Origin: Bacteroidota bacterium
Lineage (GTDB): Bacteria > Bacteroidota > Ignavibacteria > Ignavibacteriales > Ignavibacteriaceae
Length of the DNA stretch: 64,000 bases
Direction of reading: 5' to 3'
NCBI GenBank assembly: GCA_022564295.1
Contig: JADFLR010000004.1
Location: 126,255 to 190,254 of the forward strand
A model generated the notes under the pieces. That model was not told where the DNA came from. It worked only from the letters and a program-made list of their open reading frames with translations, and searched no databases. A program made the translations under genes and the position numbers. Shown one piece after another: positions 26,858 through 35,413 of this stretch (positions within the stretch are counted from its first letter, which is position 1; each line of letters begins with the position of its first letter).

Positions 26858-28517
26858 TTTGGAACTGCTTGTAAAGAGGTCTTGGAAATTTTACATTTAG
26901 CAACGACCTGAAAACAGGATGTTCAACAATGTATTCGCCCGGTTCCAACCGTGTCATCATATTCTTGTAAACCGGAGGTATGAATCTATAATCGGGTTTT
27001 GTTGCTTCAATTGCATTGGTTCTTCCGTAGGCGTGTGTTGCACAGTTGCCTTTCACCCTGTCGTGTATTACGCTTTTGAATTGCTCTACCGAGAACAATA
27101 TAATTCCCAAAGAACGCCCCCGCTCCGTAATGTCAATTATCTGTCTTAGAATTGGTGAATTCTTTGGTACATCACTTGACGCATACTTGTTCAGTTCATC
27201 AATAAAAATGATAATCTTGGAAGGTATTTCGCCTTCATCCCTATCCTCTTGTCCTAATTTTAAATCATAAATAGCCCCGATAACGTCCCCGAATACGAAT
27301 GCCTGCGTGTCTTGGTCGAGCTTAGCAATATCAATAACATAAGCATCATTCTTCTGAATGTTCTTTATCGCATCTCGCATTCTTGTTTCATTCTTTTCCT
27401 TTACTACCCGTTTAGAAAATATGGGATGTGTGAGGGATTTATTGATTACTCTTTTAAATTTTCTCCAACTACTAACCGTAATTTCTTTATCTCCTGATTT
27501 CCCTGACTTACAATGCTCACCTACCGTATTTTTAAATTGCGCCCAATTACTAATCTCTCCAAAATCTCCTTGTTCTGTAATAATGTAGTTGATTATCGAA
27601 TCCATTGTGCCAGATGAATCGTCTATATTGGCAAACATTAACTCCAAATTATCCTTGTCCTCCTCGAAAATATATTTGTATTTGAATGCTTTGTTTTGGT
27701 CAATTTGGGCTTCAATGTCTTTTTCCTTTCCGTGACTAAAAGTGAACGTTTTGCCTGAATCTGCATACGGGTAGAAATATTTTGCATTCTTGAAAGGTTC
27801 GGTATCCAAGTCCATCATTTCATATATCTTTTTCTCCTCTTTTGCTATATCCTTGTTTGGTTCATCTATTGCCAACAAGTCCCTTCCTTTTACATTGAAA
27901 ATCACAAACGCAACCGTTTCGTCACGTTCTATATCAATACTTTTAAGGTATTTGTGTTGTATCGCCTTCAAGAGAAACATTGAGTATGACGTTTTAGCTG
28001 CCAGTCCCGAAATACCGGAAATATTCAAATGCGCCCCCTCTGGCCCTATAAGGAATTTAGGGTTAAAGCGCACGGGTAAAGTTACTTTATCATCTCCTTT
28101 GTACATTTCAATGTATCCGCACGGGAGCGTGTTTTTCTTATCATCAAGCCCCAATGCCTGTGCAACTTCGTTTGCATCTGCTAAACTTACCCTGCTGCCG
28201 TCAAGCACAGGGGTGTAAATTCCTTCACTATTACCAACCACCTTCGCCTTTACATAATTCATCCCTATTCTATGAGTATTCGGAACTGTTTCAACATCCC
28301 CGAAATCACTTGAAATGAAATTGCTTAGATAGCTTGCAGAATCAGTGATATGAGAAATTTCCTCAATCACTCCGAATGTTATCGAGCCATCTATGTGGTC
28401 AGCTTTTACCACATCAAAAGGGCTTAGTACCCTTTGTTTGTCCGTCCAGAAATAGAAATCATCTATGGTGGTCGGAATCTTTTCAGTTGCGGCTACTCTG
28501 CCAATTGTTTTTGTCAT
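26850..28517 (-). CDS. HerA-like hexameric ATPase with atypical P-loop
   Basis: About 555 residues from the Met at 28517 (MTKTIGRVAA), which overlaps the upstream stop by one base (TAATG); the frame remains open further but inside the previous gene. The N-terminal HAS-barrel-like region is followed by the ATPase core: NISGISGLAAKTS in the P-loop position (about 165-177), Walker B IIIFIDELNKY (about 440) and a late RGRSLGIILFSVEQFK segment like HerA/FtsK translocases. The P-loop keeps Lys-Thr but has AA instead of G before it. HerA ATPases pump DNA with NurA-type nucleases, matching the gene next door. Confidence 0.83.
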   Translation of the reverse strand: MTKTIGRVAATEKIPTTIDDFYFWTDKQRVLSPFDVVKADHIDGSITFGVIEEISHITDSASYLSNFISSDFGDVETVPNTHRIGMNYVKAKVVGNSEGIYTPVLDGSRVSLADANEVAQALGLDDKKNTLPCGYIEMYKGDDKVTLPVRFNPKFLIGPEGAHLNISGISGLAAKTSYSMFLLKAIQHKYLKSIDIERDETVAFVIFNVKGRDLLAIDEPNKDIAKEEKKIYEMMDLDTEPFKNAKYFYPYADSGKTFTFSHGKEKDIEAQIDQNKAFKYKYIFEEDKDNLELMFANIDDSSGTMDSIINYIITEQGDFGEISNWAQFKNTVGEHCKSGKSGDKEITVSSWRKFKRVINKSLTHPIFSKRVVKEKNETRMRDAIKNIQKNDAYVIDIAKLDQDTQAFVFGDVIGAIYDLKLGQEDRDEGEIPSKIIIFIDELNKYASSDVPKNSPILRQIIDITERGRSLGIILFSVEQFKSVIHDRVKGNCATHAYGRTNAIEATKPDYRFIPPVYKNMMTRLEPGEYIVEHPVFRSLLNVKFPRPLYKQFQNG

Positions 28518-29665
28518 TAGAACAGGTTTGTAAAGTGAATATCGCTTAGGTATTGGCTTTTTATATAAGTTTCGGTTAAATAAACAGGGTACAAATGCTT
28601 TGTCCACCTGTTATCCTTCCCATAGCAAACAGGGTTTCTTTCATTCACAATATTGGCACTTATCAAATCCACTTCATCCGTATCTAATCCTTCTTCCTCT
28701 TCCTTGTCCCAAACAAGTATCTTTTCAATTTTTACAACTCCGTCATAAGGATTAAGCGTATTGCGTATTCGCAAGTACCAAACTGCAAAATCTACATCAG
28801 GAATTCTATCGGTGCTATATCTGATAGCTGGTGTTCTGTGATATAATTTTAGTTCTGCAATTTTTCGCGCAATATCTTTTGTTCCTGCTCTTGATAAGGA
28901 TTCAGGATTAAACATTTTGGAAACTCCAACTACGCAAGCGTAATTTGCCTTTATTGCAGACAAATCCCTTAATTCTCCACTTCCTATTTTCGAGTATTCC
29001 AAAGAGCCGTCTTTTATCAGGTATGCTTTTGCATTTAGCTTTCGTTCTTTGGCAAGCTGTTTCACAATCCGCTTTTCAAGGTTAACCATTTCATCCTGTA
29101 TCTTCGCTATGCCTTTGAGTTCGTATTTCTCTCCTTCTTTTAACGGTGCATCAGGGTATGGCAGTATCATTTCAAATTGAATGCTCTTTGCCAGCAATGT
29201 CTTTTGTTTGTTCAGTTTTTGAATAAGGTTATTAAAGTACAATTCGTCATTACTCGTCACGGAATTGGCACATTCTGGTATTGCAATAACAAGCGGTTTT
29301 TTTAGTACAACTGGCTTGAAAGTATGTGGGTCTTTTCGTTCACAGCAACCCACACCTATTTGACCTGCTATAACAGGGAAAAGCCGATTGCCATATGCAA
29401 TGTCATCTATCTTATAAGTTCTTCGTGAACCGTCAATAAAATAACGGAAAAGTGGCTTGCCTTCTTTACTTATCTTTTTGGCGAGCTTTGCAACTGACCG
29501 AGAAGTACTGATACTTTTATCGCTTTCCCCTTTTTTCTTTACGTTAATGTCCTTTTTATCTTCATACTCATTAGCAGGAACTTCTACTGCCTCAAAGCAA
29601 TATTTGTAGCTCTTGTAACTCGTTCCGTCAGTTTCATCGGCAATGAATGTTAGTATATTTCCCAT
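28517..29665 (-). CDS. NurA-like nuclease, first gene of the island
   Basis: About 382 residues from the Met at 29665 (MGNILTFIADE); a TTG at 29677 is the alternative start. After about 70 residues comes RYFIDGSRRTYKI, which resembles the first catalytic motif of NurA (Asp in DGS), then a beta-strand-rich GNRLFPVIAGQIGVG. Later acidic candidates are in LIKDGSLEY (a second DGS) and VDFAVWYLRI. Position directly before a HerA-like ATPase supports the NurA assignment, since the two act as an end-resecting nuclease-translocase pair. The remaining catalytic residues are not certain by eye. Confidence 0.65.
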   Translation of the reverse strand: MGNILTFIADETDGTSYKSYKYCFEAVEVPANEYEDKKDINVKKKGESDKSISTSRSVAKLAKKISKEGKPLFRYFIDGSRRTYKIDDIAYGNRLFPVIAGQIGVGCCERKDPHTFKPVVLKKPLVIAIPECANSVTSNDELYFNNLIQKLNKQKTLLAKSIQFEMILPYPDAPLKEGEKYELKGIAKIQDEMVNLEKRIVKQLAKERKLNAKAYLIKDGSLEYSKIGSGELRDLSAIKANYACVVGVSKMFNPESLSRAGTKDIARKIAELKLYHRTPAIRYSTDRIPDVDFAVWYLRIRNTLNPYDGVVKIEKILVWDKEEEEGLDTDEVDLISANIVNERNPVCYGKDNRWTKHLYPVYLTETYIKSQYLSDIHFTNLF

Positions 29666-30000
29666 ATAGCATTCCAAGCGTTATGAATGTGCAAATTAAG
29701 CAATAATGTAGGTTATTACCTCATTATTTCAGCATTATTATCTCTTTGAATTTCCTTTTTGAGCGTTGGCAAAAAAAATATTTTTCTCTTTATAATTCCA
29801 CGTAATTTTCTACGGAGTAATAAAGTTTCAACCGTTTTATTATTCTTAAAAGTCAACTGTTTTTTATATTCCAAAAAAATTTGCCCTACAGTTTATCGTC
29901 TCACTTTACGCAATGAGTTTATTCGGAATTATAAAATAATTTATTACTGGTTGTTAACTATAAAATAATTAAATAAAAACGAGCAAGCAAGATCTTTTCA
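29666..30000. promoter_or_regulatory. Upstream spacer and probable promoter region of the island
   Basis: AT-rich gene-free stretch before the operon. On the minus strand about 20-60 bases before the first gene there is AATAATG...CATTATT type dyad symmetry (around 29705-29745), a possible operator. No recognisable coding content; a plus-strand open frame here looks like chance. Confidence 0.35.
29877..29896 (-). repeat. Right 20-bp terminal inverted repeat of the HerA/GHKL island
   Basis: AAATTTGCCCTACAGTTTAT is the exact reverse complement of 19299-19318. It lies about 210 bases upstream of the first gene of the operon. Confidence 0.75.
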
Positions 30001-30065
30001 GAACGGTTATAATAAACACCAGTTTTACCATGTCCACCTCAGGCGGAATGGCTATTAAACTGTGC
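30001..30065. repeat. Degenerate attC-like site
   Basis: GAACGGTTATAATAAAC, TTTTACCATGTCCACCTC and AGGCGGAATG recur in better preserved form at 57836-57906. Arms are decayed on the right side. Confidence 0.4.
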
Positions 30066-30112
30066 AGTCCATAGTAAATATTTCTTAATCATAACCCTGT
30101 TTTAAAATAACT

Positions 30113-30511
30113 TCATTGCATATAAACTTCTAAAGGTATATCATTCGGGTCGCGAAAAAAGAATGCGTAATACGTTTCTGTGTATTCCGGATATTTTTTT
30201 GGTTCACGCGTTATTTGTACATCCAGCTTTTTAACAATTTCAAAAATTTCATCAACTTCATTTTCATTCTTTACTTCAAATGCTAAATGGTCTAATCCTA
30301 CATCTCTAACAAATTCTTTACTATCCTTTTTGCTATCATATCTTATCCATAAGTTATGTTCCCCTTGCTTATATGATTTCATTTTGCCCCATTCCCCTGT
30401 GTCTGAATGATCAATTTCAAATCCTAACACTTGCAATAGAGAATCATAAAAAAGTTCAGATTCCACAAAATCTTTAACATTTAAAATTATATGTCCAATT
30501 ATTCCATTCAA
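30113..30511 (-). CDS. VOC/glyoxalase-family protein
   Basis: A 132-residue single VOC module pair: GIIGHIILNVKDFVESELFY at the start, LDHLAFEVKN in the middle and the typical end FFFRDPNDIPLEVYMQ. Metal-binding positions (His near the start, His in LDHLAFE, Glu in PLEVY) are present, so a dioxygenase, isomerase or resistance function is possible. It is a single minus-strand gene between two attC-like sites, as in an integron cassette. Confidence 0.85.
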   Translation of the reverse strand: MNGIIGHIILNVKDFVESELFYDSLLQVLGFEIDHSDTGEWGKMKSYKQGEHNLWIRYDSKKDSKEFVRDVGLDHLAFEVKNENEVDEIFEIVKKLDVQITREPKKYPEYTETYYAFFFRDPNDIPLEVYMQ

Positions 30512-30546
30512 CTAATTTTTGTCTTACTAAATTTTATTTTTATTGT

Positions 30547-30663
30547 GTTCAACGTTCAGTATAAAAGTCGTTCCTGCCTTTACCTGTCGGTAGACAGGTA
30601 TAGGCAGATAGGTTAGTGATTTTTATTTCGTGGTAGCTTCTGTTCCATTTTCTGGCGTGTTAT
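30547..30663. repeat. attC-like site with palindromic loop
   Basis: TTCAACGTTCAGTATAAAAG at the left and a GTGATTTTTATTTCG arm at the right enclose a palindrome, ACCTGTCGGTAGACAGGT, of a type also seen near 31.4, 32.8, 48.3 and 58.9 kb. Confidence 0.5.
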
Positions 30664-30669
30664 GCTTAA

Positions 30670-31323
30670 TTACTTTTCTGCACAAATAAGTAATGTTTCA
30701 ACCGTCAACTTTTCTCCGTTGAGTTCTTGGTCCGGCTCTTCTTTTTCTAAGGTGGTCTTCACATTAAAATTGTTTTTTGATAATAAATTCATCAAGTCGT
30801 CTTTAGTAAACATATTAAAGCCATATTTTACAAATGGGTAATGTTCCATTATTGATTTTGGTCTAAGAGAAATAATTAATTGCCCTTTGGGTTTTAAAAC
30901 CCTCCAAATTTCAGAAAGGGCCAATTGAAGATTATCCCAAAAATAAATTGTATTAACCGAAAATACTTTATCAAATATATCATTATCAAAAGGAAGTTTA
31001 TCTACATTTGCAAAGTAAAATTTAGCCTTGCCAGTTTTGATGAACTTTTTGTTGATCTTAGAAGCCTCGTCGACCATTATTTTAGAAAAATCACAACCTA
31101 CGTACTTAATTGAGTTGTCAGTTGATAAAATGTCCTTTACGAAGACACCATTTCCCATTCCTATTTCAAGAATGTTGTCAGCGCTCATCAAACTAAGTAC
31201 TTCAATTGTATTTAAGTTTATGTGCAAATTGCTTTCATTCATTTTTTCAGCAGCCTGAATTGCATATTCACCTTGAGGTTTTCTTAGTTGTTCGGCAATT
31301 GACTTTAGTGTTTCTTCATTCAT
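30670..31323 (-). CDS. Class I SAM-dependent methyltransferase
   Basis: A 217-residue methyltransferase: SAM motif I ILEIGMGNGVF (about 52-62), YVGCDFSKIMVDEA, then FANVDKLPFDNDIFDKVFSVN and the post-core VLKPKGQLIISLRP. Similar small stand-alone enzymes are common in gene cassettes. Substrate unknown. It lies between attC-like sites at 30547 and 31347. Confidence 0.85.
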   Translation of the reverse strand: MNEETLKSIAEQLRKPQGEYAIQAAEKMNESNLHINLNTIEVLSLMSADNILEIGMGNGVFVKDILSTDNSIKYVGCDFSKIMVDEASKINKKFIKTGKAKFYFANVDKLPFDNDIFDKVFSVNTIYFWDNLQLALSEIWRVLKPKGQLIISLRPKSIMEHYPFVKYGFNMFTKDDLMNLLSKNNFNVKTTLEKEEPDQELNGEKLTVETLLICAEK

Positions 31324-31346
31324 ATTAATTTTGTTTATTGGATTAT

Positions 31347-31451
31347 CAATGGTTGCACAGCTATCGTTTTGAATAAACCGTTGTCCTGCCTGTCGCCTGC
31401 TTGCCGGTAGAAAGGGCAGAAAAGTTAATGGTATTTATTTTTTGTTGTGAG
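31347..31451. repeat. attC-like site
   Basis: Left arm CGTTTTGAATAAACCG and right arm GGTATTTATTTTTTGTTGTG are complementary in their core, with a GCAGG-rich palindromic loop. The next gene's stop codon (31455) lies just beyond. Confidence 0.55.
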
Positions 31452-31454
31452 GTG

Positions 31455-32741
31455 TTAATCTTTTTTTAAAACATTGTATTTAAGTTGATTAATGTACCAC
31501 TCTCTCGTGTTTTGATTTATAGCTAATTCGAGGGCTTTCTGATAATTAATTTTCGCTTTATCAAATTCCTTGTTTTCAAAATAAGCATCAGCTAAACTTG
31601 TTAGATATTCGGGTGAATTTGGATTTAAAGTACAGTTCATTTTGTGCATTTCCATTCCTTTTTTAATTTCACCTTTTTTAATGTAAATATTTCCCAGATG
31701 GTTATAATAATCTCCAAGAGAAGCAGGGTACTTTTCTTTTATGCTGTTTTCCACTGCCATTAGCTCCCCTTTGTTTTCCTCATAGAATAAATTAATAAGG
31801 TAATTTAGATTTCTGTTAGGTAATCTAAATCCTTTGCCTATCATTTGATAATATGGCTCGACAAAATTTTCATACTCTTTGAATGTCTTTAAGCTGTTTA
31901 AAGTATTATTGGATAAGTCATAGTTTTTAAAAAGAAGTTTTAGCCCTTGATTTACCGTGATAAGACCAACAGAGTTATGGTTTTCGTTAGGGAAATGCTT
32001 GAAGGTATAGTTTAAGCCAAGTGGTTTGTTTTTATTATATTCATCTGCAAAGGTGTTAACATCCAATTGATTATAAAATCCCAAAACACCCATACCTTTT
32101 TCATTGGCTAATGACAAAAATAAAAACCTTTTAATACTTTCGTGATTCTCATAAAACGGAGTCACTTTTTTTTCGGCTTCATAATCATTCCACCATAAAC
32201 TTGGGCTTATGGAAATATATGCATTAAACGATTCTGGTTTACTAAGTAACGCATTTATTGTAAATAGACCTCCAAGTGAATGACCTATAAGTATGTCGTA
32301 TTCTGCAGATTTATAATTCTTATTTATCTGAGATTTTAATTCTGCGGTGATGAAATCTAAAAATTTTTCCGATTGGCCGTCCGGATTATTTTTCTCATCA
32401 AATGGTGTACAGTTTTTTATGTAATTGTCATGACCATTATCAGCGATACCAACAACTATCATTTCAGGAATTTTTTCACTAATACTGGATAATTGTTCAA
32501 TGAGTCCTGTTGTATGATGAAAATTATAATCACCATCTATTAAATATACAACAGGATATTTAATTTGATTGGATGTTTCATAACTTGGAGGAAGGTAAAC
32601 ATTATAAAATCTTGTTTCGTTCAGAACTTTAGAGTCTATAGAATATCTTTTGCCGATAGTTATAGTACCATCTTCCACTTGTGCTGAATGAGAATAGGAG
32701 AATACCACAAATAGTGTTATAAAAAGTAAATTATTTTTCAT
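31455..32741 (-). CDS. Secreted alpha/beta-hydrolase esterase with TPR tail
   Basis: A 428-residue protein with an N-terminal signal peptide (MKNNLLFITLFVVFSYSHSAQ), then an esterase domain of the siderophore-esterase/S-formylglutathione-hydrolase-like group: PVVYLIDGDYNF, the nucleophile elbow GHSLGG (about residue 154) and a late His in NENHNSVG. The C-terminal 100 residues form TPR-like helices (YYNHLGNIYIKKGEIKKGME, YLTSLADAYFENKEFDKA). It is an envelope hydrolase, substrate unknown. Cassette-like setting. Confidence 0.87.
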   Translation of the reverse strand: MKNNLLFITLFVVFSYSHSAQVEDGTITIGKRYSIDSKVLNETRFYNVYLPPSYETSNQIKYPVVYLIDGDYNFHHTTGLIEQLSSISEKIPEMIVVGIADNGHDNYIKNCTPFDEKNNPDGQSEKFLDFITAELKSQINKNYKSAEYDILIGHSLGGLFTINALLSKPESFNAYISISPSLWWNDYEAEKKVTPFYENHESIKRFLFLSLANEKGMGVLGFYNQLDVNTFADEYNKNKPLGLNYTFKHFPNENHNSVGLITVNQGLKLLFKNYDLSNNTLNSLKTFKEYENFVEPYYQMIGKGFRLPNRNLNYLINLFYEENKGELMAVENSIKEKYPASLGDYYNHLGNIYIKKGEIKKGMEMHKMNCTLNPNSPEYLTSLADAYFENKEFDKAKINYQKALELAINQNTREWYINQLKYNVLKKD

Positions 32742-32755
32742 CTTTTTGGTTTAAT

Positions 32756-32858
32756 TGACACCCAGGGTATTGAATGAACCGCCGTGCCTGCCTCTACCTC
32801 TCGGTGGACAGGTATAGGCGGACAAGTTAAAGGTGTATATTTTAAATTGTATGTTGGC
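32756..32858. repeat. attC-like site
   Basis: GGTATTGAATGAACCG on the left and GTGTATATTTTAAATTG with TGTTGGC on the right, with a CCTGCCT...GGACAGGTATAGGCGG palindromic loop. It abuts the stop of the GNAT gene at 32859. Confidence 0.5.
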
Positions 32859-33308
32859 TTATATTTCTTTTTCCATTATTGGTAGAAATCTATCTTTGAT
32901 TGAACTTTCTAATTTCCCCACAACAGTAAAATCAAAGTTTTTATAAAAAGCTTCAGCATTTGGTTCTGAATCAAGAGTGATTTTTTTAAATTTATCTTTT
33001 TTCATTCTTTCAATGAAATTTTCCATCAAGAATTTCCCATATCCTTTTCTAATGTGCTTTGGATGAATGAAAATATTATCCAGCTTTACGGTCTTTGAAT
33101 TTAATCTCAGATAAGAATAGTAACCAATTATCTGTCCATTATCAGATAGTTTAAATACATAATTATTATAAATGTATTTTTGAGTTATAGTCAAATCGTC
33201 ATTCCATTTTTCAATTTGATCAGGACTATATCCCCAATATGATTTTGATTTTTTGGTCAAATCAGTTAATTCCTTATGGTCAATTCTATTTGCTTTTTCA
33301 ACTATCAT
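32859..33308 (-). CDS. GNAT-family N-acetyltransferase
   Basis: A 149-residue acyl-CoA N-acyltransferase. The acetyl-CoA binding signature is IHPKHIRKGYGKFLMENFI (about 92-110), preceded by the KLDNIFI strand and followed by the typical late AEAFYKNFDF. A single GNAT domain of usual length; acceptor unknown. Only eight bases separate it from the next GNAT gene upstream. Confidence 0.86.
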   Translation of the reverse strand: MIVEKANRIDHKELTDLTKKSKSYWGYSPDQIEKWNDDLTITQKYIYNNYVFKLSDNGQIIGYYSYLRLNSKTVKLDNIFIHPKHIRKGYGKFLMENFIERMKKDKFKKITLDSEPNAEAFYKNFDFTVVGKLESSIKDRFLPIMEKEI

Positions 33309-33316
33309 TGTTTTTG

Positions 33317-33886
33317 TTAGTGGCTGGTTGTATTAAGTTTTATTTGCATCCAATTTTGTTTTGTTAACGTAAAAATTATATTATCACGATTTTCTTTATC
33401 TTTTTGTTCTTCATCCTGTTTAAAATTATTTCTTAGTAAAAGTTTTGATGAATTATTATTGCTTATATGAGTGTATGCCTCAATTGTATTAAGTTCAATT
33501 TCCTGAAAACCAAATTCAATAATTATTTTCGAAGCCTCATTCATAATTCCTTTTCCTTGAAATGCCGGATCTAATTCATACCCAAGTTCAGCAACATTTT
33601 TTTTAGGAGAGAAATTCCATAAGCAAATCGTTCCAATTAACTTTGGACTTTCTTTTAACGTAATTGCCCAATAAATCCATTTATTATTATTTATTCCATC
33701 ATTAATTTTAGAAATAAATGCTCTCGATTCTTTAATATCTTTTTGTTTTGATCTAACTAAATATTGATTAACTCTGTTGTCTGACCTAAGCATAAATAAT
33801 TGTTGGTCATCGGAAACTTCCAGACATCTTAAAATCAACCGTTCAGTTGTTAAAATAGGAAAGGGTGTAAAATTTAATTTGCTCAT
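33317..33886 (-). CDS. GNAT-family N-acetyltransferase (RimJ/RimL type)
   Basis: About 189 residues from the Met at 33886 (MSKLNFTPFPILTTERLILR), chosen because it fits the RimJ/RimL start; the frame is open to 33967 and would overlap the upstream gene by 47 bases. Motifs: LTTERLILRCLEVSDD, then ELGYELDPAFQGKGIMNEA for acetyl-CoA and NNNSSKLLLRNNF. The target could be a protein N-terminus, an aminoglycoside or a metabolite. Second of three consecutive GNAT genes. Confidence 0.85.
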   Translation of the reverse strand: MSKLNFTPFPILTTERLILRCLEVSDDQQLFMLRSDNRVNQYLVRSKQKDIKESRAFISKINDGINNNKWIYWAITLKESPKLIGTICLWNFSPKKNVAELGYELDPAFQGKGIMNEASKIIIEFGFQEIELNTIEAYTHISNNNSSKLLLRNNFKQDEEQKDKENRDNIIFTLTKQNWMQIKLNTTSH

Positions 33887-33920
33887 TAATTTTTTTGTGC
33901 TACTTTTTTTTTGAGTATAT

Positions 33921-34841
33921 TTATTTTTCATCGCTCCAGGCAACTGAAGACATCTTCCAATTTCCATTTACTTTAACAAACTGAATTGTTTTCATTCCTT
34001 TAGTTTCAAAATGTTCACCATTCCGTTCTCCTGTTTTTTCATAAAGACTAAATCGTTGTGCGATATTTCCAAATAATTTTGTGCTGTGAGAAATTTCCCT
34101 CTCACAAAAATTTGTAAGAGAACCGTTAGTCAATATCTTCTCCCTTGGTCTAATAAAATTATCTAAATCATAAATTGCGGCAGGATCTTCTGTATTACTA
34201 ATTAAAATTCCCTTAGGAATAAAAATACTTTTTATATCTTTTACATTTGGCACTCTTCCATCTTTATTAGTAAACGAATCAAAAAAACGAGATGTTAGTG
34301 CATCAATTTCAAGTCTATCCTTCTCTGCTTTCAACGGTGAAAAAAGAAGTGCTTTATCGTTTTCAGATAGGTTCAATGTCTTTTCAAATTGAAGACCAAG
34401 CTTATTCAGAAGTATCATTGATGGGATATTATTGGAATCAGTAATAGCAACTACTTTGTCTATTCGTAAGACATGGTTTGCATAATTTATTGTAGCGTAT
34501 GCAATTTCATATCCGTAGCCCAACTTTGAATATTCGGGAAGGAATGCAAAGCCAATATCAATATCATCTAATGATTCTCTATTGACTAAACCACACATTC
34601 CTATAGGAGTGCCGTTATTTTTTAATGAAGTTAACCATAAACCGAACCCGTTTTCTTTGTAGCTTTTTATTGGTCCTTTTTCTAAATAGTTCACTGCATC
34701 CTCAAGTGTTCGAACATTTTTATCACCAATATATTCCAACCAGGCGGGTGTGTTAAGCAACTTTAGAATAAATTCTGCATCATCGATGTTGAATTCTCTA
34801 AGAATAAGTCTCTCAGTTTCTAAAATTTTTTTTGGTTCCAT
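33921..34841 (-). CDS. GNAT acetyltransferase fused to an NTF2-like domain
   Basis: A 306-residue two-domain protein. Residues about 1-175 are a RimJ/RimL-like GNAT (LETERLILREFNIDDAEF, DIGFAFLPEYSKLGYGYE, NIPSMILLNKLGL). Residues about 180-306 look like a SnoaL/DUF4440-type NTF2-like domain (IDALTSRFFDSFTNKDG, ending in KGMKTIQFVKVNGNWKMSSVAW). The fusion is unusual; such domains usually occur as separate proteins. Third of three GNAT genes in one orientation. Confidence 0.82.
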   Translation of the reverse strand: MEPKKILETERLILREFNIDDAEFILKLLNTPAWLEYIGDKNVRTLEDAVNYLEKGPIKSYKENGFGLWLTSLKNNGTPIGMCGLVNRESLDDIDIGFAFLPEYSKLGYGYEIAYATINYANHVLRIDKVVAITDSNNIPSMILLNKLGLQFEKTLNLSENDKALLFSPLKAEKDRLEIDALTSRFFDSFTNKDGRVPNVKDIKSIFIPKGILISNTEDPAAIYDLDNFIRPREKILTNGSLTNFCEREISHSTKLFGNIAQRFSLYEKTGERNGEHFETKGMKTIQFVKVNGNWKMSSVAWSDEK

Positions 34842-34863
34842 GATTTTCGTTTTCTTACATTAT

Positions 34864-34938
34864 TGCCAACGGTTTAAATAAACGCCTGTTTTTCCCGCAG
34901 GGATGCCTATGGCAAAAGGCGTTTATTTTTTGTTGAGT
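34864..34938. repeat. Well preserved attC-like site
   Basis: GCCAACGGTTTAAATAAACG and its CC extension are complementary to GGCGTTTATTTTTTGTTG on the other side, around a GC-rich loop. The stop codon of the gene at 34907 lies inside, as is usual for integron cassettes. Confidence 0.65.
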
Positions 34939-35233
34939 GATGTTTATCTTTATTTATTAATTTAAGGTATTCGTCATACGGTTCAGCAGTTATTCCGTTA
35001 ATTCCTTTTTTAGGGAACCAATATAAATGTAATATACCCATTCCTGTTGCCATAACGCCTAAAGCGATGTAAATCCATAACCGACCAATCAATCCAATGA
35101 AGTATAAAACAGCAACAATCAGTATTAGCTTTATTAACCGTTTCCACCAAGGAATGTGCTTTTCAAAATTATTGAAGAATATATTCCCGATTCCCCAACC
35201 TATAACTATAATTAAAAAATCAACCCATTTCAT
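34907..35233 (-). CDS. Small integral membrane protein
   Basis: About 108 residues from the Met at 35233 (MKWVDFLIIVIGWG). Two to three hydrophobic helices (WVDFLIIVIGWGIGNIFF, LIKLILIVAVLYFIGLIG, LWIYIALGVMATGMGILHLYW) and a short charged tail that ends inside the attC-like site. The frame extends to 35305 but the extra N-terminus has no support. No family recognised. Confidence 0.6.
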   Translation of the reverse strand: MKWVDFLIIVIGWGIGNIFFNNFEKHIPWWKRLIKLILIVAVLYFIGLIGRLWIYIALGVMATGMGILHLYWFPKKGINGITAEPYDEYLKLINKDKHHSTKNKRLLP

Positions 35234-35280
35234 TAATGGTTCATTTTTTCTTTTATATAGAAATGCCACCTCGGCATAAA

Positions 35281-35413
35281 AATAAACGCAACTTTGAAAT
35301 TTCATTATTAAAATTCTATATTAGTTGCGTATTGGGCGAATATTTTATGTTTTAATGTATGAAAAAAGAGAACTCATCAAAATATAATACTGCAAACCAA
35401 GAATGAAAAATCA
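35281..35413. repeat. Direct repeat, left copy, ending at the aconitase stop
   Basis: About 133 bases nearly 90% identical to 37400-37533 by eye. Shared blocks include GCAACTTTGAAATTTCATTA, then GTTTTAATGTATGAAAAAA and AACTCATCAAAATATAATAC. The TGA of the aconitase gene is read from its last bases. Confidence 0.8.

Noticed and set aside
29759..29968. Plus-strand 69-aa frame upstream of the island
   Set aside because: Low-complexity, AT-rich, no ribosome site or family, and it overlaps the 20-bp inverted repeat.
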